33,430 bases of DNA from Polaromonas sp. (GTDB taxonomy: Bacteria; Pseudomonadota; Gammaproteobacteria; Burkholderiales; Burkholderiaceae_C), in assembly GCA_028292045.1 (NCBI GenBank), contig JAQGMZ010000134.1, forward strand, positions 1 through 33,430. The letters are read 5' to 3'. The notes under the pieces were generated by a model. The model was not told where the DNA came from, ran no database searches, and saw nothing but the letters and a program-made list of their open reading frames with translations. A program made the position numbers and the translations under genes. How positions within the stretch are numbered: the stretch's first letter is position 1; the number at the start of each line of letters is the position of its first letter. Shown here in pieces: positions 23,105 through 31,393 of this stretch.

Positions 23105-24283
23105 TCAGCGGATCTGCCCGCGAATTTCGCCGTTTGGGTACGAGGCGCTGTGCGCGTTGAAGTACAGGTTGCCCTGTTTGTAGGCCAGCAGTTGCGCGGC
23201 GGTAAGCACGGTGCCGGCCGGCACGCTGTAAACACCGCTGCCCGCGCTGGTCAGGGGCACGATGATCGGGCCGTTGCTACCGGGTGCGGCCAGGTGGATG
23301 TGCGCCGCGACGGCCGTTATGCCCGTCAAGGCGATGCCGCCGCTGGCTGCCCGGGTGATGGGGTCTATCACCAGCGTTCCCGTTCCGGTTGCGGCAGAAG
23401 GCGTGGGCGGCACTTCCTCTGCCGCGCTCAGGCGCGCAACACCAACGTTGCGGCCAATCTGGCCCCGAACTTCTCCCCCCGGCAGGGCGGCGCTGTGGGC
23501 ATTGAAGTAAAGGTTGCCGGCACTGAGCCGGGCAAGTTGCGCATCGGTCAATTGCGCATCGGCTGCGGCCACCCAGACGCCGCTGCCCGCAGCCGTTTCG
23601 CTGAGAGGAAAGATGATCGGGCCGTTGACGCCGGGCGCGCCGTCGTGGATATGCGCCGCCGTGGCCGCCAGGCCTGTGAGCGTGACGCGCGCGGTGAACT
23701 TTTTAGTCGCCGGGTCCAGGCTCAGCAGCCCGTTGCCGGTGGCGCTTGACGCATTGGGGGGCACCTCCTGCAACGGCGACATCTGCGCGGCAAACACGTC
23801 GCGCCCGATCTGGCCGCGGATCTCGCCGTTCGGGTTGGCAGCGCTGTGGGCGTTGAAGTACAGGCCGCCGCTGGCAAAAGCTGCAGCCTGCGCCTCGGTC
23901 AGCACGGTCCCGGCGGGCACCGACCAGGTGCCTGGTGCCGTTTCGCTGAGCGGGACGATGACGGGGCCATTGGCGCCCACTTCCCCTTGGTGCACATGGG
24001 CGGCATTGGCTGTCATGCCTTCGATCGTGATGCTGCCGCTGACCGTTCGCGAGGGCGACTGCAGGCTCAGCAAGCCGGTACCCAATGCGCTGGTCAAGGT
24101 AGGCGGCACTTCCTGGTCACCGGACAAGGTGGCCTTGAGCTGCACGGTGGTCGGCGTTGGCGCGACCGGATCATCGTCATCGCCCGAGCCGCAGGCAGAC
24201 AACCCCAGCAACAGCGCGGCAGCCAGCGACCATTTCGACCATGGGCGCAGGCGCATGAAAGGCAGGGAACAAGTCAATTGCAT
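23105..24283 (-). CDS. lipoprotein with three CHRD domains
   Basis: A 392-residue protein with an N-terminal lipobox LSAC (Cys31) followed by an acidic GSGDDDD linker, then three consecutive CHRD domains at about 48-160, 163-278 and 281-392. Each repeat shows the same marks: QEVPP (or EEVPP) near its start, a TAAHIH or NAAHVH strand, a GPIIxPL strand, and a closing LYFNAHSA..P.GEIRGQI. CHRD domains were first described in chordin; in bacteria they occur in secreted or surface proteins whose role is mostly unknown. ATG 24283 has an excellent GGAGGT five bases upstream, so the longer frame to 24502 is rejected. The product is likely anchored to the outer membrane and faces the periplasm or the surface. 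Confidence 0.92.
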   Translation of the reverse strand: MQLTCSLPFMRLRPWSKWSLAAALLLGLSACGSGDDDDPVAPTPTTVQLKATLSGDQEVPPTLTSALGTGLLSLQSPSRTVSGSITIEGMTANAAHVHQGEVGANGPVIVPLSETAPGTWSVPAGTVLTEAQAAAFASGGLYFNAHSAANPNGEIRGQIGRDVFAAQMSPLQEVPPNASSATGNGLLSLDPATKKFTARVTLTGLAATAAHIHDGAPGVNGPIIFPLSETAAGSGVWVAAADAQLTDAQLARLSAGNLYFNAHSAALPGGEVRGQIGRNVGVARLSAAEEVPPTPSAATGTGTLVIDPITRAASGGIALTGITAVAAHIHLAAPGSNGPIIVPLTSAGSGVYSVPAGTVLTAAQLLAYKQGNLYFNAHSASYPNGEIRGQIR

Positions 24284-24509
24284 GATGGACCTCCGAAGGA
24301 TAAAACCTGGAACGCTTGACAGGCGAAGCGCGCGGCATCCAGGCCTTGCAGTGATTGGATTGAAAGCGGCTTTGGCGTGTGCTGCCTCAAATAGTGACCC
24401 CGCAGTGCCGTCGCGTGTGACCTTAAATGCCGGACTGCGCGTAGGACAAGGCCGGGCCAGAAGCACCCCATGCAGGCCTGTTTGTCCTGCCGACCGTGGC
24501 AAGTCGGCT

Positions 24510-25994
24510 TCAGGGTGAACTGATGCGCGTCACGCTGGTCCGCCCCAGCACGAGCAGGGCGCCGTCAGTGCCGACCAGCATGTCCACCGGCGCATCGGCG
24601 AGGCTGGCAAACGCGTAGGCCGCATTGCCGTTGGCCGCATCGAGCCGCCCGACGAACCTGCGCACGAAGTCGGCAAAGAAATAGTTGTTGCGGTAGGGCG
24701 CCGCAAACGGCCCGGACGCCGGATAGAACGTGCCGCCCGCAATCGCAAAGCCGGTAAAAAACCCGCCGGGACCGGAGCCGGGCGGCACGGCATCGCTGTG
24801 CTTGTAGGCAAACAGTGGCGCTGTCACGCCGGCGCCCGCGTTGTCGGGCCCTTCCGAGCCGGGCCAGCCGAAATTGGCCCCGGCCGCGCCTGCGTTGATC
24901 TCTTCCCAGGTGTTGGCGCCGGCGTCGTTGATGTAGATGCGCCCGGTGCCCGGCTGCACCGCAAAGCTGAACGGGTTGCGCAGCCCGTAAGCCCAGATGG
25001 CGCGCGCCAGCCCCTGCTGGCCGGAAAAAAACGGGTTGTCGGCCGGAATGCTGCCATCGTCGTTGAAGCGCAGCAGCTTGCCCAGCGGGCTGCCCAGGTT
25101 CTGCGATTGGGCGGGGTCGGCGTTTTCACCCACGCCGACGTACAGCTTGCCATCGGTGCCAAAGTGCAGGGCGCCGCCGTTGTGGTTGGTGGCGGCGGAC
25201 AAGGGCGGCAGGTCGACCAGCACCAGTTCGCTCGAAGGCAGCGCCGTATCGCCCTGCGCGGTGAAGCGGCTGATGCGGTTGTGGATGCCGCCGGCCGCCT
25301 GGGGCGTGGTCGTGTGGTGCAGGTAGACATAGGGGGTTGCGGGGAAATCAGGGTGCAGCGCAATGCCGATCAGCCCACGCTCGCCGGAGGCATCGACCGC
25401 GAGGCGCACGAACGGCTGCGGCAACAGCCCGCCCGCCTTGAACACGCGCACAGCGCCACCCTGCTCGGCTATGAACAAGCGCCCGTCGGTCGCTTGCGCC
25501 GCTGCGGTGGCCTGGCTCAAACCGGTGATGAAGCGGTCGTTTTTGGTGAAGCCGGCCGGCACCGCAGCGCCACCGCCAAACTTCACCGTCGCCGTCGCCC
25601 AGGCCGAGACATTGCCGGCGGAATCCAGGGCGCGGGCGCGAACCACATGCTGGCCGGCCGCATGGTCGGCGGTGTTGACGCTGGCGGTGAAGGGCGCGGT
25701 GTCATCGGCGCCTGCCGCCAGGCCGTCGACTTGAAACTCGACCCGGGTCACGGCAATGTTGTCGCTGGCGGTCGCGCCCAGCGCCACAACGCCCGTCAGG
25801 TCGGTGGCCAGGTTGACAGGCGCGGAAAGCGTCACCTGCGGCGCGGCCGTGTCGCTAGGGGCCGCAACCGGAACCGCCGGGCTTTCATTTCCGCCGACGC
25901 CGCCTTCGGCACTTCCACCTCCACCTCCGCAACTCAGCAAAAGCGGCGCGGTCAGGGCCAGCAGCAATTGACAGGCGATTGAACGGGCATTCAT
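24510..25994 (-). CDS. lipoprotein with Ig-like domain and PQQ-dependent sugar dehydrogenase (GSDH) propeller
   Basis: A 494-residue protein with lipobox LLSC (Cys22) and a Gly-rich linker. Residues about 55-145 form an Ig-like domain (PQVTLSAPVNLAT...ASDNIAVTRVEFQVDG...VVRARALDSAGN). The rest is a six-bladed beta-propeller of the soluble aldose/glucose dehydrogenase type: RLFIAEQGGAVRVF, GLIGIALHPDFPATPYVYLHHT, NHNGGALHFGTDGKLYVGVGE, and WAYGLRNPFSFAVQPGTGRIYINDAG. It may oxidise sugars or other alcohols with PQQ in the periplasm; many homologues have no proven activity. ATG 25994 follows GGGGAGG six bases upstream. It is transcribed toward the CHRD gene with a 226-base gap, so co-transcription is possible but not shown. 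Confidence 0.9.
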   Translation of the reverse strand: MNARSIACQLLLALTAPLLLSCGGGGGSAEGGVGGNESPAVPVAAPSDTAAPQVTLSAPVNLATDLTGVVALGATASDNIAVTRVEFQVDGLAAGADDTAPFTASVNTADHAAGQHVVRARALDSAGNVSAWATATVKFGGGAAVPAGFTKNDRFITGLSQATAAAQATDGRLFIAEQGGAVRVFKAGGLLPQPFVRLAVDASGERGLIGIALHPDFPATPYVYLHHTTTPQAAGGIHNRISRFTAQGDTALPSSELVLVDLPPLSAATNHNGGALHFGTDGKLYVGVGENADPAQSQNLGSPLGKLLRFNDDGSIPADNPFFSGQQGLARAIWAYGLRNPFSFAVQPGTGRIYINDAGANTWEEINAGAAGANFGWPGSEGPDNAGAGVTAPLFAYKHSDAVPPGSGPGGFFTGFAIAGGTFYPASGPFAAPYRNNYFFADFVRRFVGRLDAANGNAAYAFASLADAPVDMLVGTDGALLVLGRTSVTRISSP

Positions 25995-26155
25995 GGCTGG
26001 CCTCCCCGGAAATGACACAAGGTTGCGGTCAATAAATTCTAGGGCGCCGCCTGTTCCTGACTCACCGGCGGGGTCATGCCGCCGTGCCGCCTGCCCATTG
26101 CAGGCCGGATGTCGGGCCAGCAGGTAAAGTCGGGCAAACGCAACTCTGGCACCCC

Positions 26156-27622
26156 ATGAACCCCATCAACCTCCACCAGATCGCGATCGACGCCATGCGC
26201 ACCCGGGGGCTGCTGCCCGCCTTCACGCCGCAGGCGCTGCAAGAGGCCGAAGCCGCCCGGCCGGCGAGCCCTGAGCGCAGCGGCGCCATCGCTGACCTGC
26301 GCCACCTGGCCTGGTTTTCCATCGACAACGACGACACGCTGGACCTGGACCAGCTGAGCGTGGCCGAGGCATTGCCCGACGGCGCGATGCGCCTGCGGGT
26401 GGCGGTGGCCGATGTGGACGCCCTGGTCAGGCCGGGCGGCGCGGTCGATGGCCATGCGGCCGCCAACACCACCTCGGTGTACACGGCGGCCGGCGTGTTC
26501 CCGATGCTGCCCGAAGCGCTGTCCACCGGTCTCACCTCGCTGCACGAAGGCCGGCACCGCCTGGCGGTGGTGGTGGACATGCGGGTCGAGGCGAACGGCA
26601 CCGTGCCCGCCTCCAGCGTGTACCGGGCACTGGTCGTCAACCACGCCAAGCTGACCTACCACGGCGTGTCGGCCTGGCTCGACGGACAGGCGCCGGCGCC
26701 TGCGCAATTCGCCAGCGTGCCGGGGCTGGAGGCGCAAGTGCGCCTGCACGACACCCTGGCCGGCCAGTTGCGGCAATGGCGGCAGGCGCGCGGCGCGCTG
26801 AATGTGGGCACCGTGTCTGCCCGGCCGGTGTTTGATGCGGGCGGGCAGCTGACGGACCTGCGCCCGGATCAAAAAAACCGCGCCAAGGACCTGATCGCCG
26901 ACATCATGATCGCGACCAACGGCGCGACGGCGCGGTTTCTGGTGGACAAGGGCTTTCCGTCGCTGCGCCGTTTTCTGCAGGCGCCGCGCCGCTGGGACCG
27001 CATTGCGCTGCTGGCGGCCAGCCACGGCGCACAGTTGCCCGCGCAGCCCGATGCGCTGGCGCTGGACGGCTTCCTGAAAGCCCGCCGCCTGGCCGACCCG
27101 GCCGGCTTTGCCGACCTGTCGCTGGCGGTGGTCAAGCTGCTCGGCTCGGGCGAATACGCGGCCGCGCCTGCGGTTGCAGCGGGCACCGCCCCGCAATCGG
27201 GGCACTTTGGCCTGGCGGTGAACGACTACGCCCATTCCACCGCGCCCAACCGGCGCTTTCCCGACCTGGTCACCCAGCGCCTGCTGAAGGCCGCCGTCGC
27301 CGGCGAGCCGCCGCCCTATTCAGCCGAACAGCTCACCGCCATCGCCCGGCACTGCACGCTGCAGGAAGACAACGCCAGCAAGGTCGAGCGCCAGGTGCTG
27401 AAAGCGGCAGGCGCCTACCTGCTGCACGGGCGCATCGGCGAGGTGTTCGACGCGCTGGTGACCGGCGCCGCTGCCAAGGGCACCTTCGTTCGCATCAGCC
27501 GCCCGATGCTGGAAGGCCGGGTGGTGCGCGGCTTTGAAGGGCTGGACGTGGGCGATGCGGTGCGCGTGCGCTTGCTGGCGGTGGATGCGGGAAAAAGCTT
27601 CATCGACTTTGAGCGCGCCTGA
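26156..27622 (+). CDS. RNB-domain exoribonuclease (RNase II family)
   Basis: A 488-residue protein in which an RNB nuclease domain begins almost at the N-terminus (about 47) without the two cold-shock domains of E. coli RNase II. The catalytic acidic segment reads SIDNDDTLDLDQ (55-66): D57, D63 and D65 match the metal Asps of RNase II, while the fourth, adjacent Asp is Gln66. The RNA-binding motif HSTAPNRRFPDLVTQRLL lies near residue 360, and a short S1-like domain ends the protein. It would degrade single-stranded RNA 3' to 5'. Start ATG 26156 (MNPINLHQ) is the last Met before the conserved region; it has no Shine-Dalgarno sequence, and a start at 26084 cannot be fully excluded. Confidence 0.88.
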   Translation: MNPINLHQIAIDAMRTRGLLPAFTPQALQEAEAARPASPERSGAIADLRHLAWFSIDNDDTLDLDQLSVAEALPDGAMRLRVAVADVDALVRPGGAVDGHAAANTTSVYTAAGVFPMLPEALSTGLTSLHEGRHRLAVVVDMRVEANGTVPASSVYRALVVNHAKLTYHGVSAWLDGQAPAPAQFASVPGLEAQVRLHDTLAGQLRQWRQARGALNVGTVSARPVFDAGGQLTDLRPDQKNRAKDLIADIMIATNGATARFLVDKGFPSLRRFLQAPRRWDRIALLAASHGAQLPAQPDALALDGFLKARRLADPAGFADLSLAVVKLLGSGEYAAAPAVAAGTAPQSGHFGLAVNDYAHSTAPNRRFPDLVTQRLLKAAVAGEPPPYSAEQLTAIARHCTLQEDNASKVERQVLKAAGAYLLHGRIGEVFDALVTGAAAKGTFVRISRPMLEGRVVRGFEGLDVGDAVRVRLLAVDAGKSFIDFERA

Positions 27623-27693
27623 ACAATAGGCCTTGCAAGCCGCGCAGGCGTCACCATTTAGGGCGTTCGATACACATCAAGAAGGAAATGGCC

Positions 27694-27966
27694 ATGTGGA
27701 AACGTTTGACGCTGCTGTGGACCGTGGTGCGCGGCGATGCGCGGCTGCTGTGGTTTGCATTGCGCCACCCGGCGTCGCCCGGCTGGCTGAAATGGGGCAC
27801 GGCGCTGATCGCGCTCTACCTGTTTTCACCGATCGACCTGATACCCGACGTGCTGCCCGTGATCGGCATGGTCGATGACCTGGTGCTGGTGCCGCTGGCG
27901 ATACGCTGGCTGCTCAACCGCCTGCCGCCCGAAGTCATGCAGGCCGCGCAGCGCCGCACCGGCTGA
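27694..27966 (+). CDS. YkvA/DUF1232 family small membrane protein
   Basis: A 90-residue protein with the DUF1232 core YLFSPIDLIPDVLPVIGMVDDL (about 46-67; SPIDLIPD is the diagnostic stretch) and hydrophobic segments on either side (WGTALIALYLF and LVLVPLAIRWLL), so it is probably bound to the inner membrane. Its function is unknown. Two ATGs are close together; I prefer 27694 because AGGA (27683-27686) is seven bases before it, whereas it would be too close to 27688. It lies between the RNB gene (71 bp) and the EVE gene (35 bp) on the same strand, a possible housekeeping cluster. Confidence 0.9.
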   Translation: MWKRLTLLWTVVRGDARLLWFALRHPASPGWLKWGTALIALYLFSPIDLIPDVLPVIGMVDDLVLVPLAIRWLLNRLPPEVMQAAQRRTG

Positions 27967-28001
27967 CCGGTGGCGGCCGGGGCGCCGTAAGATCAGCGCC
28001 C

Positions 28002-28544
28002 ATGAACTACTGGCTGATGAAATCCGAACCCGCCGACTGCTCGGTGGACGACGCGCTGGCCGCGCCCGGCGCCACCGTGGCCTGGGTCGGCGTACGCAAC
28101 TACCAGGCGCGCAACTTCATGGGCAATGCGATGAAGCTGGGCGACGGCGTGCTGTTCTACCATTCCAGCTGCGCCGAGCCGGGCATCGTGGGCCTGGCGC
28201 AGGTAGCCTCGGGCCCCTACGCGGACCCGACCCAGTTCGACCCGGCGTCGCCCTACTTCGACGCCAAGTCCCGGCCGCAAGCGCCGCGCTGGCAGCTGGT
28301 GAATGTGCAGGTGCTGCGCAAGACCCGCCATCTCGGTCTGCCGGCCCTGCGCGCCCACGCCGGCCTGCAGGACCTGATCATCCTGCGCAAGGGAAACCGG
28401 CTGTCCATCACGCCGGTGCTTGCGCAGCATTGGCGCATCCTGGCCGGGTTGATGGATGGCGCGGAGTCAGCGGTCACGGCGGACCAGGGCCGCACTAAAA
28501 CGGACGCGCCTGGCGCCAACGGGCACACAAGCGCCCCAAGTTAG
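28002..28544 (+). CDS. EVE domain-containing protein
   Basis: A 180-residue PUA-like EVE domain protein. It opens with the family hallmark MNYWLMKSEPADCSVDDAL, followed by WVGVRNYQARNFMG, LFYHSSCAEPGIVGLAQV, the DPASPYFDAKS loop and RWQLVNVQVL. EVE domains bind modified bases in DNA or RNA through an aromatic pocket; the stand-alone bacterial form (about 150-160 residues) is usually monocistronic and not fused to a nuclease, as here. The C-terminal 25 residues are a hydrophilic tail beyond the domain. There is no strong ribosome-binding site, but the N-terminus is the family's conserved one. Confidence 0.93.
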   Translation: MNYWLMKSEPADCSVDDALAAPGATVAWVGVRNYQARNFMGNAMKLGDGVLFYHSSCAEPGIVGLAQVASGPYADPTQFDPASPYFDAKSRPQAPRWQLVNVQVLRKTRHLGLPALRAHAGLQDLIILRKGNRLSITPVLAQHWRILAGLMDGAESAVTADQGRTKTDAPGANGHTSAPS

Positions 28545-28570
28545 CGCTTTTTGCTGCATGGCCGTGCAGG

Positions 28571-28594
28571 TGACCGGCTCTCCAGGGCCGGTCA
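28571..28594. promoter_or_regulatory. perfect 8-bp-stem dyad upstream of the formate/nitrite channel gene
   Basis: TGACCGGC (28571-28578) pairs exactly with GCCGGTCA (28587-28594) over an 8-base loop. It lies 27 bases past the EVE stop and 145 bases before the channel gene. It has no U-tract, so it may be a weak factor-dependent terminator for the EVE unit or an operator for the channel gene. Confidence 0.3.
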
Positions 28595-28738
28595 GGCTGC
28601 GCCATGTTCTCCCCTGCAAGCACCAATACAGCGCAGCTTCACGGCGCAGTGGCCTGAATCATGCTTGATGCCAAGTGCTTTCTGCCAGACGGGCAGAGAT
28701 CCTTCTTTCGCGTCAACCACTACTTTTCAGGATATTTC

Positions 28739-29551
28739 ATGGCCTACCTTGTGCCCTCGGAGTTTGTAACCAAGATGGTGGATGCCGGCGAATCCAAGAT
28801 CTACATGGCCACCCGGGACGCGCTGATCCGCGCCTTCATGGCGGGCGCCATCCTGGCGCTGGCGGCGGTCTTCGCCGTCTCGATCAGCGTACAGACCGGC
28901 AACCCGCTGCTGGGCGCCGTGCTGTTTCCCGTGGGCTTTTGCATGCTCTACCTGCTGGGCTTCGACCTGCTGACTGGCGTGTTCGTGCTCACCCCGCTGG
29001 CCTGGCTGGACAAGCGCCCCGGCGTGACCATCAAGGGCATCCTCAAGCACTGGGGCGTGGTCTTCCTCGGCAACTTCGCGGGCGCCTTCACCGTTGCCGT
29101 GCTGATGGCCATTGTCTTCACCAACGGCTTTGCCACCGAGGTGAACAAGGTGGGCGCCGCCATCTCGGTCATCGGCGAGAACCGCACGCTGGGCTATGCG
29201 CAGTACGGCGCTTCCGGCATGCTGACCCTGTTCATCCGCGGCATGCTGTGCAACTGGATGGTGTCCCTGGGCGTCGTGGGGGCCATGATCTCCACCACGG
29301 TCAGCGGCAAGGTGATTGCCATGTGGATGCCGATCATGGTGTTTTTCTACATGACGTTCGAGCATTCGGTGGTGAACATGTTCCTGTTCCCCTTCGGCCT
29401 GCTGACCGGCGCGCATTTCTCGCTGATGGACTACCTGATCTGGAACGAGATTCCCACGGTGCTGGGCAACCTGGTCGGCGGGCTGGCCTTCACCGGCCTG
29501 ACGCTCTACACCACTCATGTGAAAACGGCGCCGAAGCGCACCTTCAAGTAA
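28739..29551 (+). CDS. formate/nitrite transporter family channel (FocA/NirC-like)
   Basis: A 270-residue integral membrane protein with six predicted hydrophobic helices, characteristic of FNT channels that form pentamers in the inner membrane. Recognisable pieces are FMAGAILALAAVFAV (helix 1), the helix-breaking GFDLLTGVFVLTPLAWLD region (helix 2), FLGNFAGAF (helix 3), and FEHSVVNMFLFPFGLLTGAHFS with the conserved His-Asn region in helix 5. The adjacent phosphatase-kinase points to nitrite rather than formate, because such fusions sit beside nitrate/nitrite assimilation genes in pseudomonads. ATG 28739 is preceded by AGGA (28729-28732) at six bases; an earlier ATG at 28661 lacks this. Confidence 0.93.
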   Translation: MAYLVPSEFVTKMVDAGESKIYMATRDALIRAFMAGAILALAAVFAVSISVQTGNPLLGAVLFPVGFCMLYLLGFDLLTGVFVLTPLAWLDKRPGVTIKGILKHWGVVFLGNFAGAFTVAVLMAIVFTNGFATEVNKVGAAISVIGENRTLGYAQYGASGMLTLFIRGMLCNWMVSLGVVGAMISTTVSGKVIAMWMPIMVFFYMTFEHSVVNMFLFPFGLLTGAHFSLMDYLIWNEIPTVLGNLVGGLAFTGLTLYTTHVKTAPKRTFK

Positions 29552-29589
29552 GCGGCCTTTTTCGCCGCCGCCAGCGCCACCACACAGCT

Positions 29590-29623
29590 GCCCCGGCCCG
29601 CCCAAGGCCCGGGGCGCTTTTTT
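29590..29623 (+). terminator. rho-independent terminator after the channel gene
   Basis: GCCCCGG (29590-29596) pairs with CCGGGGC (29609-29615), followed by GCTTTTTT. It lies 38 bases after the channel stop and only about 12 bases before the next start codon, so the phosphatase-kinase is reached by read-through or from a promoter upstream of or inside the hairpin region. Confidence 0.75.
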
Positions 29624-29635
29624 ACCCGACCACCC

Positions 29636-31393
29636 ATGCCCCTGAAAATTTCCGTCGGCCAGCATTCCGACAAGGGCCGCAAGGAGGTCAACCAGGACTT
29701 CTACGGCGTCTCGGCGCCTGTCGAGCCGCTGCTGACGTCCAAGGGCATCGCCATTGCGCTGGCCGACGGCATCGGCAGCAGCGACGTCAGCCAGGTCGCC
29801 AGCGAATTTGCCGTGATGGGGTTTCTGGACGACTACTACTGCACCTCGCCGGCCTGGTCGGTCAGGAAGTCGGTCGAGCGGGTGCTGACCGCCACCAACT
29901 CGTGGCTGCATTCGCGTACCCAGCAGAGCCAGTGGCGCCATGACAAGGACCGGGGCTATGTCTGCACCCTGAGCGCGCTGGTCATCAAGTCGACCACGGC
30001 CCATGTGTTCCATGTCGGCGACACCCGCATCTACCGCCTGCTGGGCACGGCGCTGGAGCAGCTGACGGTGGACCACCGGGTGCGGGTGGCCGAAGGGCAA
30101 AGCTACCTCAGCCGGGCGATGGGCTTCAACCCGCAGATCGACATCGACTACCAGGCGCTGCAGGTGAACCAGCACGACGTGTTTTTGCTGGCCTCCGACG
30201 GGGTACATGAGCATCTGGACGCCGCGTTCCTGGCGGCGGCCGCGCTGGCGGTGCGCACATCGGCGCAGGCGGGGCCGCTGCGGCAGCCCGATCTCGACCA
30301 GGCCGCCCGCGCCATCGTCGAGGAGGCCTTGGAGCGCGGCAGCGATGACAACCTGACGGTGCAGATCGTCCTCATCGACGAACTGCCGGACCCGGGAACG
30401 CGCCAGCTCCAGGAGCAGCTGTCGGGGCTGGCGCTGCCGCCGATCCTGGACGCCCGGATGACGCTCGACGGCTACACCATCGTGCGGGAAGTGCATGGCA
30501 GCAGCCGCAGCCACATCTACCTCGCGGTCGACGGCGAGACGCATGCGCCGGTGATCATCAAGACGCCGTCGATCGACCTGCAGGGCGATGCCGCCTACCT
30601 GGAGCGCTTCCTGATGGAGGAGTGGATCGCCCGGCGCATCAACAACGCCCATGTGCTCAAGCCGCATCCGCAGACGCGGGAACGCCGCTTCGTCTACGTC
30701 GCCACCGAATTCATCGACGGCCAGACCCTGGCGCAGTGGATGACCGACAACCCGCGCCCGAGCCTGGAAACGGTGCGCGGCATCGTCGAGCAGATCGCCA
30801 ACGGGCTGCAGGCCTTTCACCGGCTGGAGATGCTGCACCAGGACCTGCGGCCGGCCAATATCATGATCGACACGCTGGGCACGGTGAAAATCATCGATTT
30901 CGGCGCGACCCGCGTGGCCGGCCTGCAGGAAATGACCGCGCCCGCCGATCAGCCCATCCTGGGCACGGCGCAGTACACCGCGCCTGAATATTTTCTGGGC
31001 GAGGCCGGCAGCCCGCGTTCGGATTTGTTTTCGCTGGGCGTCATCACCTACCAGATGCTCTCCGGCCGCCTGCCCTACGGCACGCAGGTGGCCCAGGCCC
31101 GGACCCAGGCGGCGCAGCGCAGGCTGCGCTACGACCCGGTGCTGGACGACGACCGCGAAATCCCGGCCTGGATCGACGGCGTGCTGGAAAAAGCCGTGCA
31201 TCCCAGCCCGCTCAAGCGCTACGACACCCTGTCAGAGTACGTGCACGACCTGCGCCGCCCCAACCGGGCGTTCCTGAGCAGGAGCCGCCCGCCGCTGGCG
31301 GAGCGGCACCCGGTCGCTTTCTGGAAAGGCATTTCCGCCATCCTGGCCGTCATGCTCCTGGTGCTCTTGTTCACCCGCTTCGGTGCCCGGTAG
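29636..31393 (+). CDS. bifunctional PP2C phosphatase/Ser-Thr protein kinase with C-terminal membrane anchor
   Basis: A 585-residue fusion. Residues about 1-250 are a PP2C-type phosphatase with all metal Asps visible: VNQD (D21), ADGIG (D44), SDGV (D188) and GSDDN (D237). Residues about 275-540 are a protein kinase with the ATP Lys in VIIKTP (K309), Glu in LMEEW, the catalytic loop HQDLRPAN (401-408), DFG (421-423) and APE (449-451). The catalytic loop has Gln instead of the Arg of HRD and Arg instead of the usual Lys two residues after the Asp. The glycine loop is poor (VHGSSRS). A hydrophobic segment at 563-581 anchors it to the membrane with both enzymes in the cytoplasm. In pseudomonads a similar fusion is encoded with nitrite/nitrate assimilation genes; here it follows a nitrite-type channel. 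Confidence 0.94.
   Translation: MPLKISVGQHSDKGRKEVNQDFYGVSAPVEPLLTSKGIAIALADGIGSSDVSQVASEFAVMGFLDDYYCTSPAWSVRKSVERVLTATNSWLHSRTQQSQWRHDKDRGYVCTLSALVIKSTTAHVFHVGDTRIYRLLGTALEQLTVDHRVRVAEGQSYLSRAMGFNPQIDIDYQALQVNQHDVFLLASDGVHEHLDAAFLAAAALAVRTSAQAGPLRQPDLDQAARAIVEEALERGSDDNLTVQIVLIDELPDPGTRQLQEQLSGLALPPILDARMTLDGYTIVREVHGSSRSHIYLAVDGETHAPVIIKTPSIDLQGDAAYLERFLMEEWIARRINNAHVLKPHPQTRERRFVYVATEFIDGQTLAQWMTDNPRPSLETVRGIVEQIANGLQAFHRLEMLHQDLRPANIMIDTLGTVKIIDFGATRVAGLQEMTAPADQPILGTAQYTAPEYFLGEAGSPRSDLFSLGVITYQMLSGRLPYGTQVAQARTQAAQRRLRYDPVLDDDREIPAWIDGVLEKAVHPSPLKRYDTLSEYVHDLRRPNRAFLSRSRPPLAERHPVAFWKGISAILAVMLLVLLFTRFGAR

Noticed and set aside
24284-24502. Longer N-terminus for the CHRD lipoprotein
   Set aside because: The ATG at 24283 has a near-ideal GGAGGT and begins the lipoprotein signal; upstream residues are not protein-like.
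21166-25982. Long plus-strand frames opposite the lipoprotein genes
   Set aside because: Antisense shadows of DUF6351 and PQQ-propeller genes whose minus-strand products have signal peptides, domains and good ribosome-binding sites.
30836-30859. Kinase domain of the phosphatase fusion as a dead pseudokinase
   Set aside because: Although Arg of HRD is Gln, the catalytic Asp, the metal-binding Asn, DFG and the ATP Lys are all present, so inactivity cannot be claimed.
28727-31201. Long open frame (824 codons) on the minus strand
   Set aside because: Antisense to the channel and phosphatase-kinase genes; composition is His/Gln/Arg-rich and low-complexity, with no recognisable protein motif.
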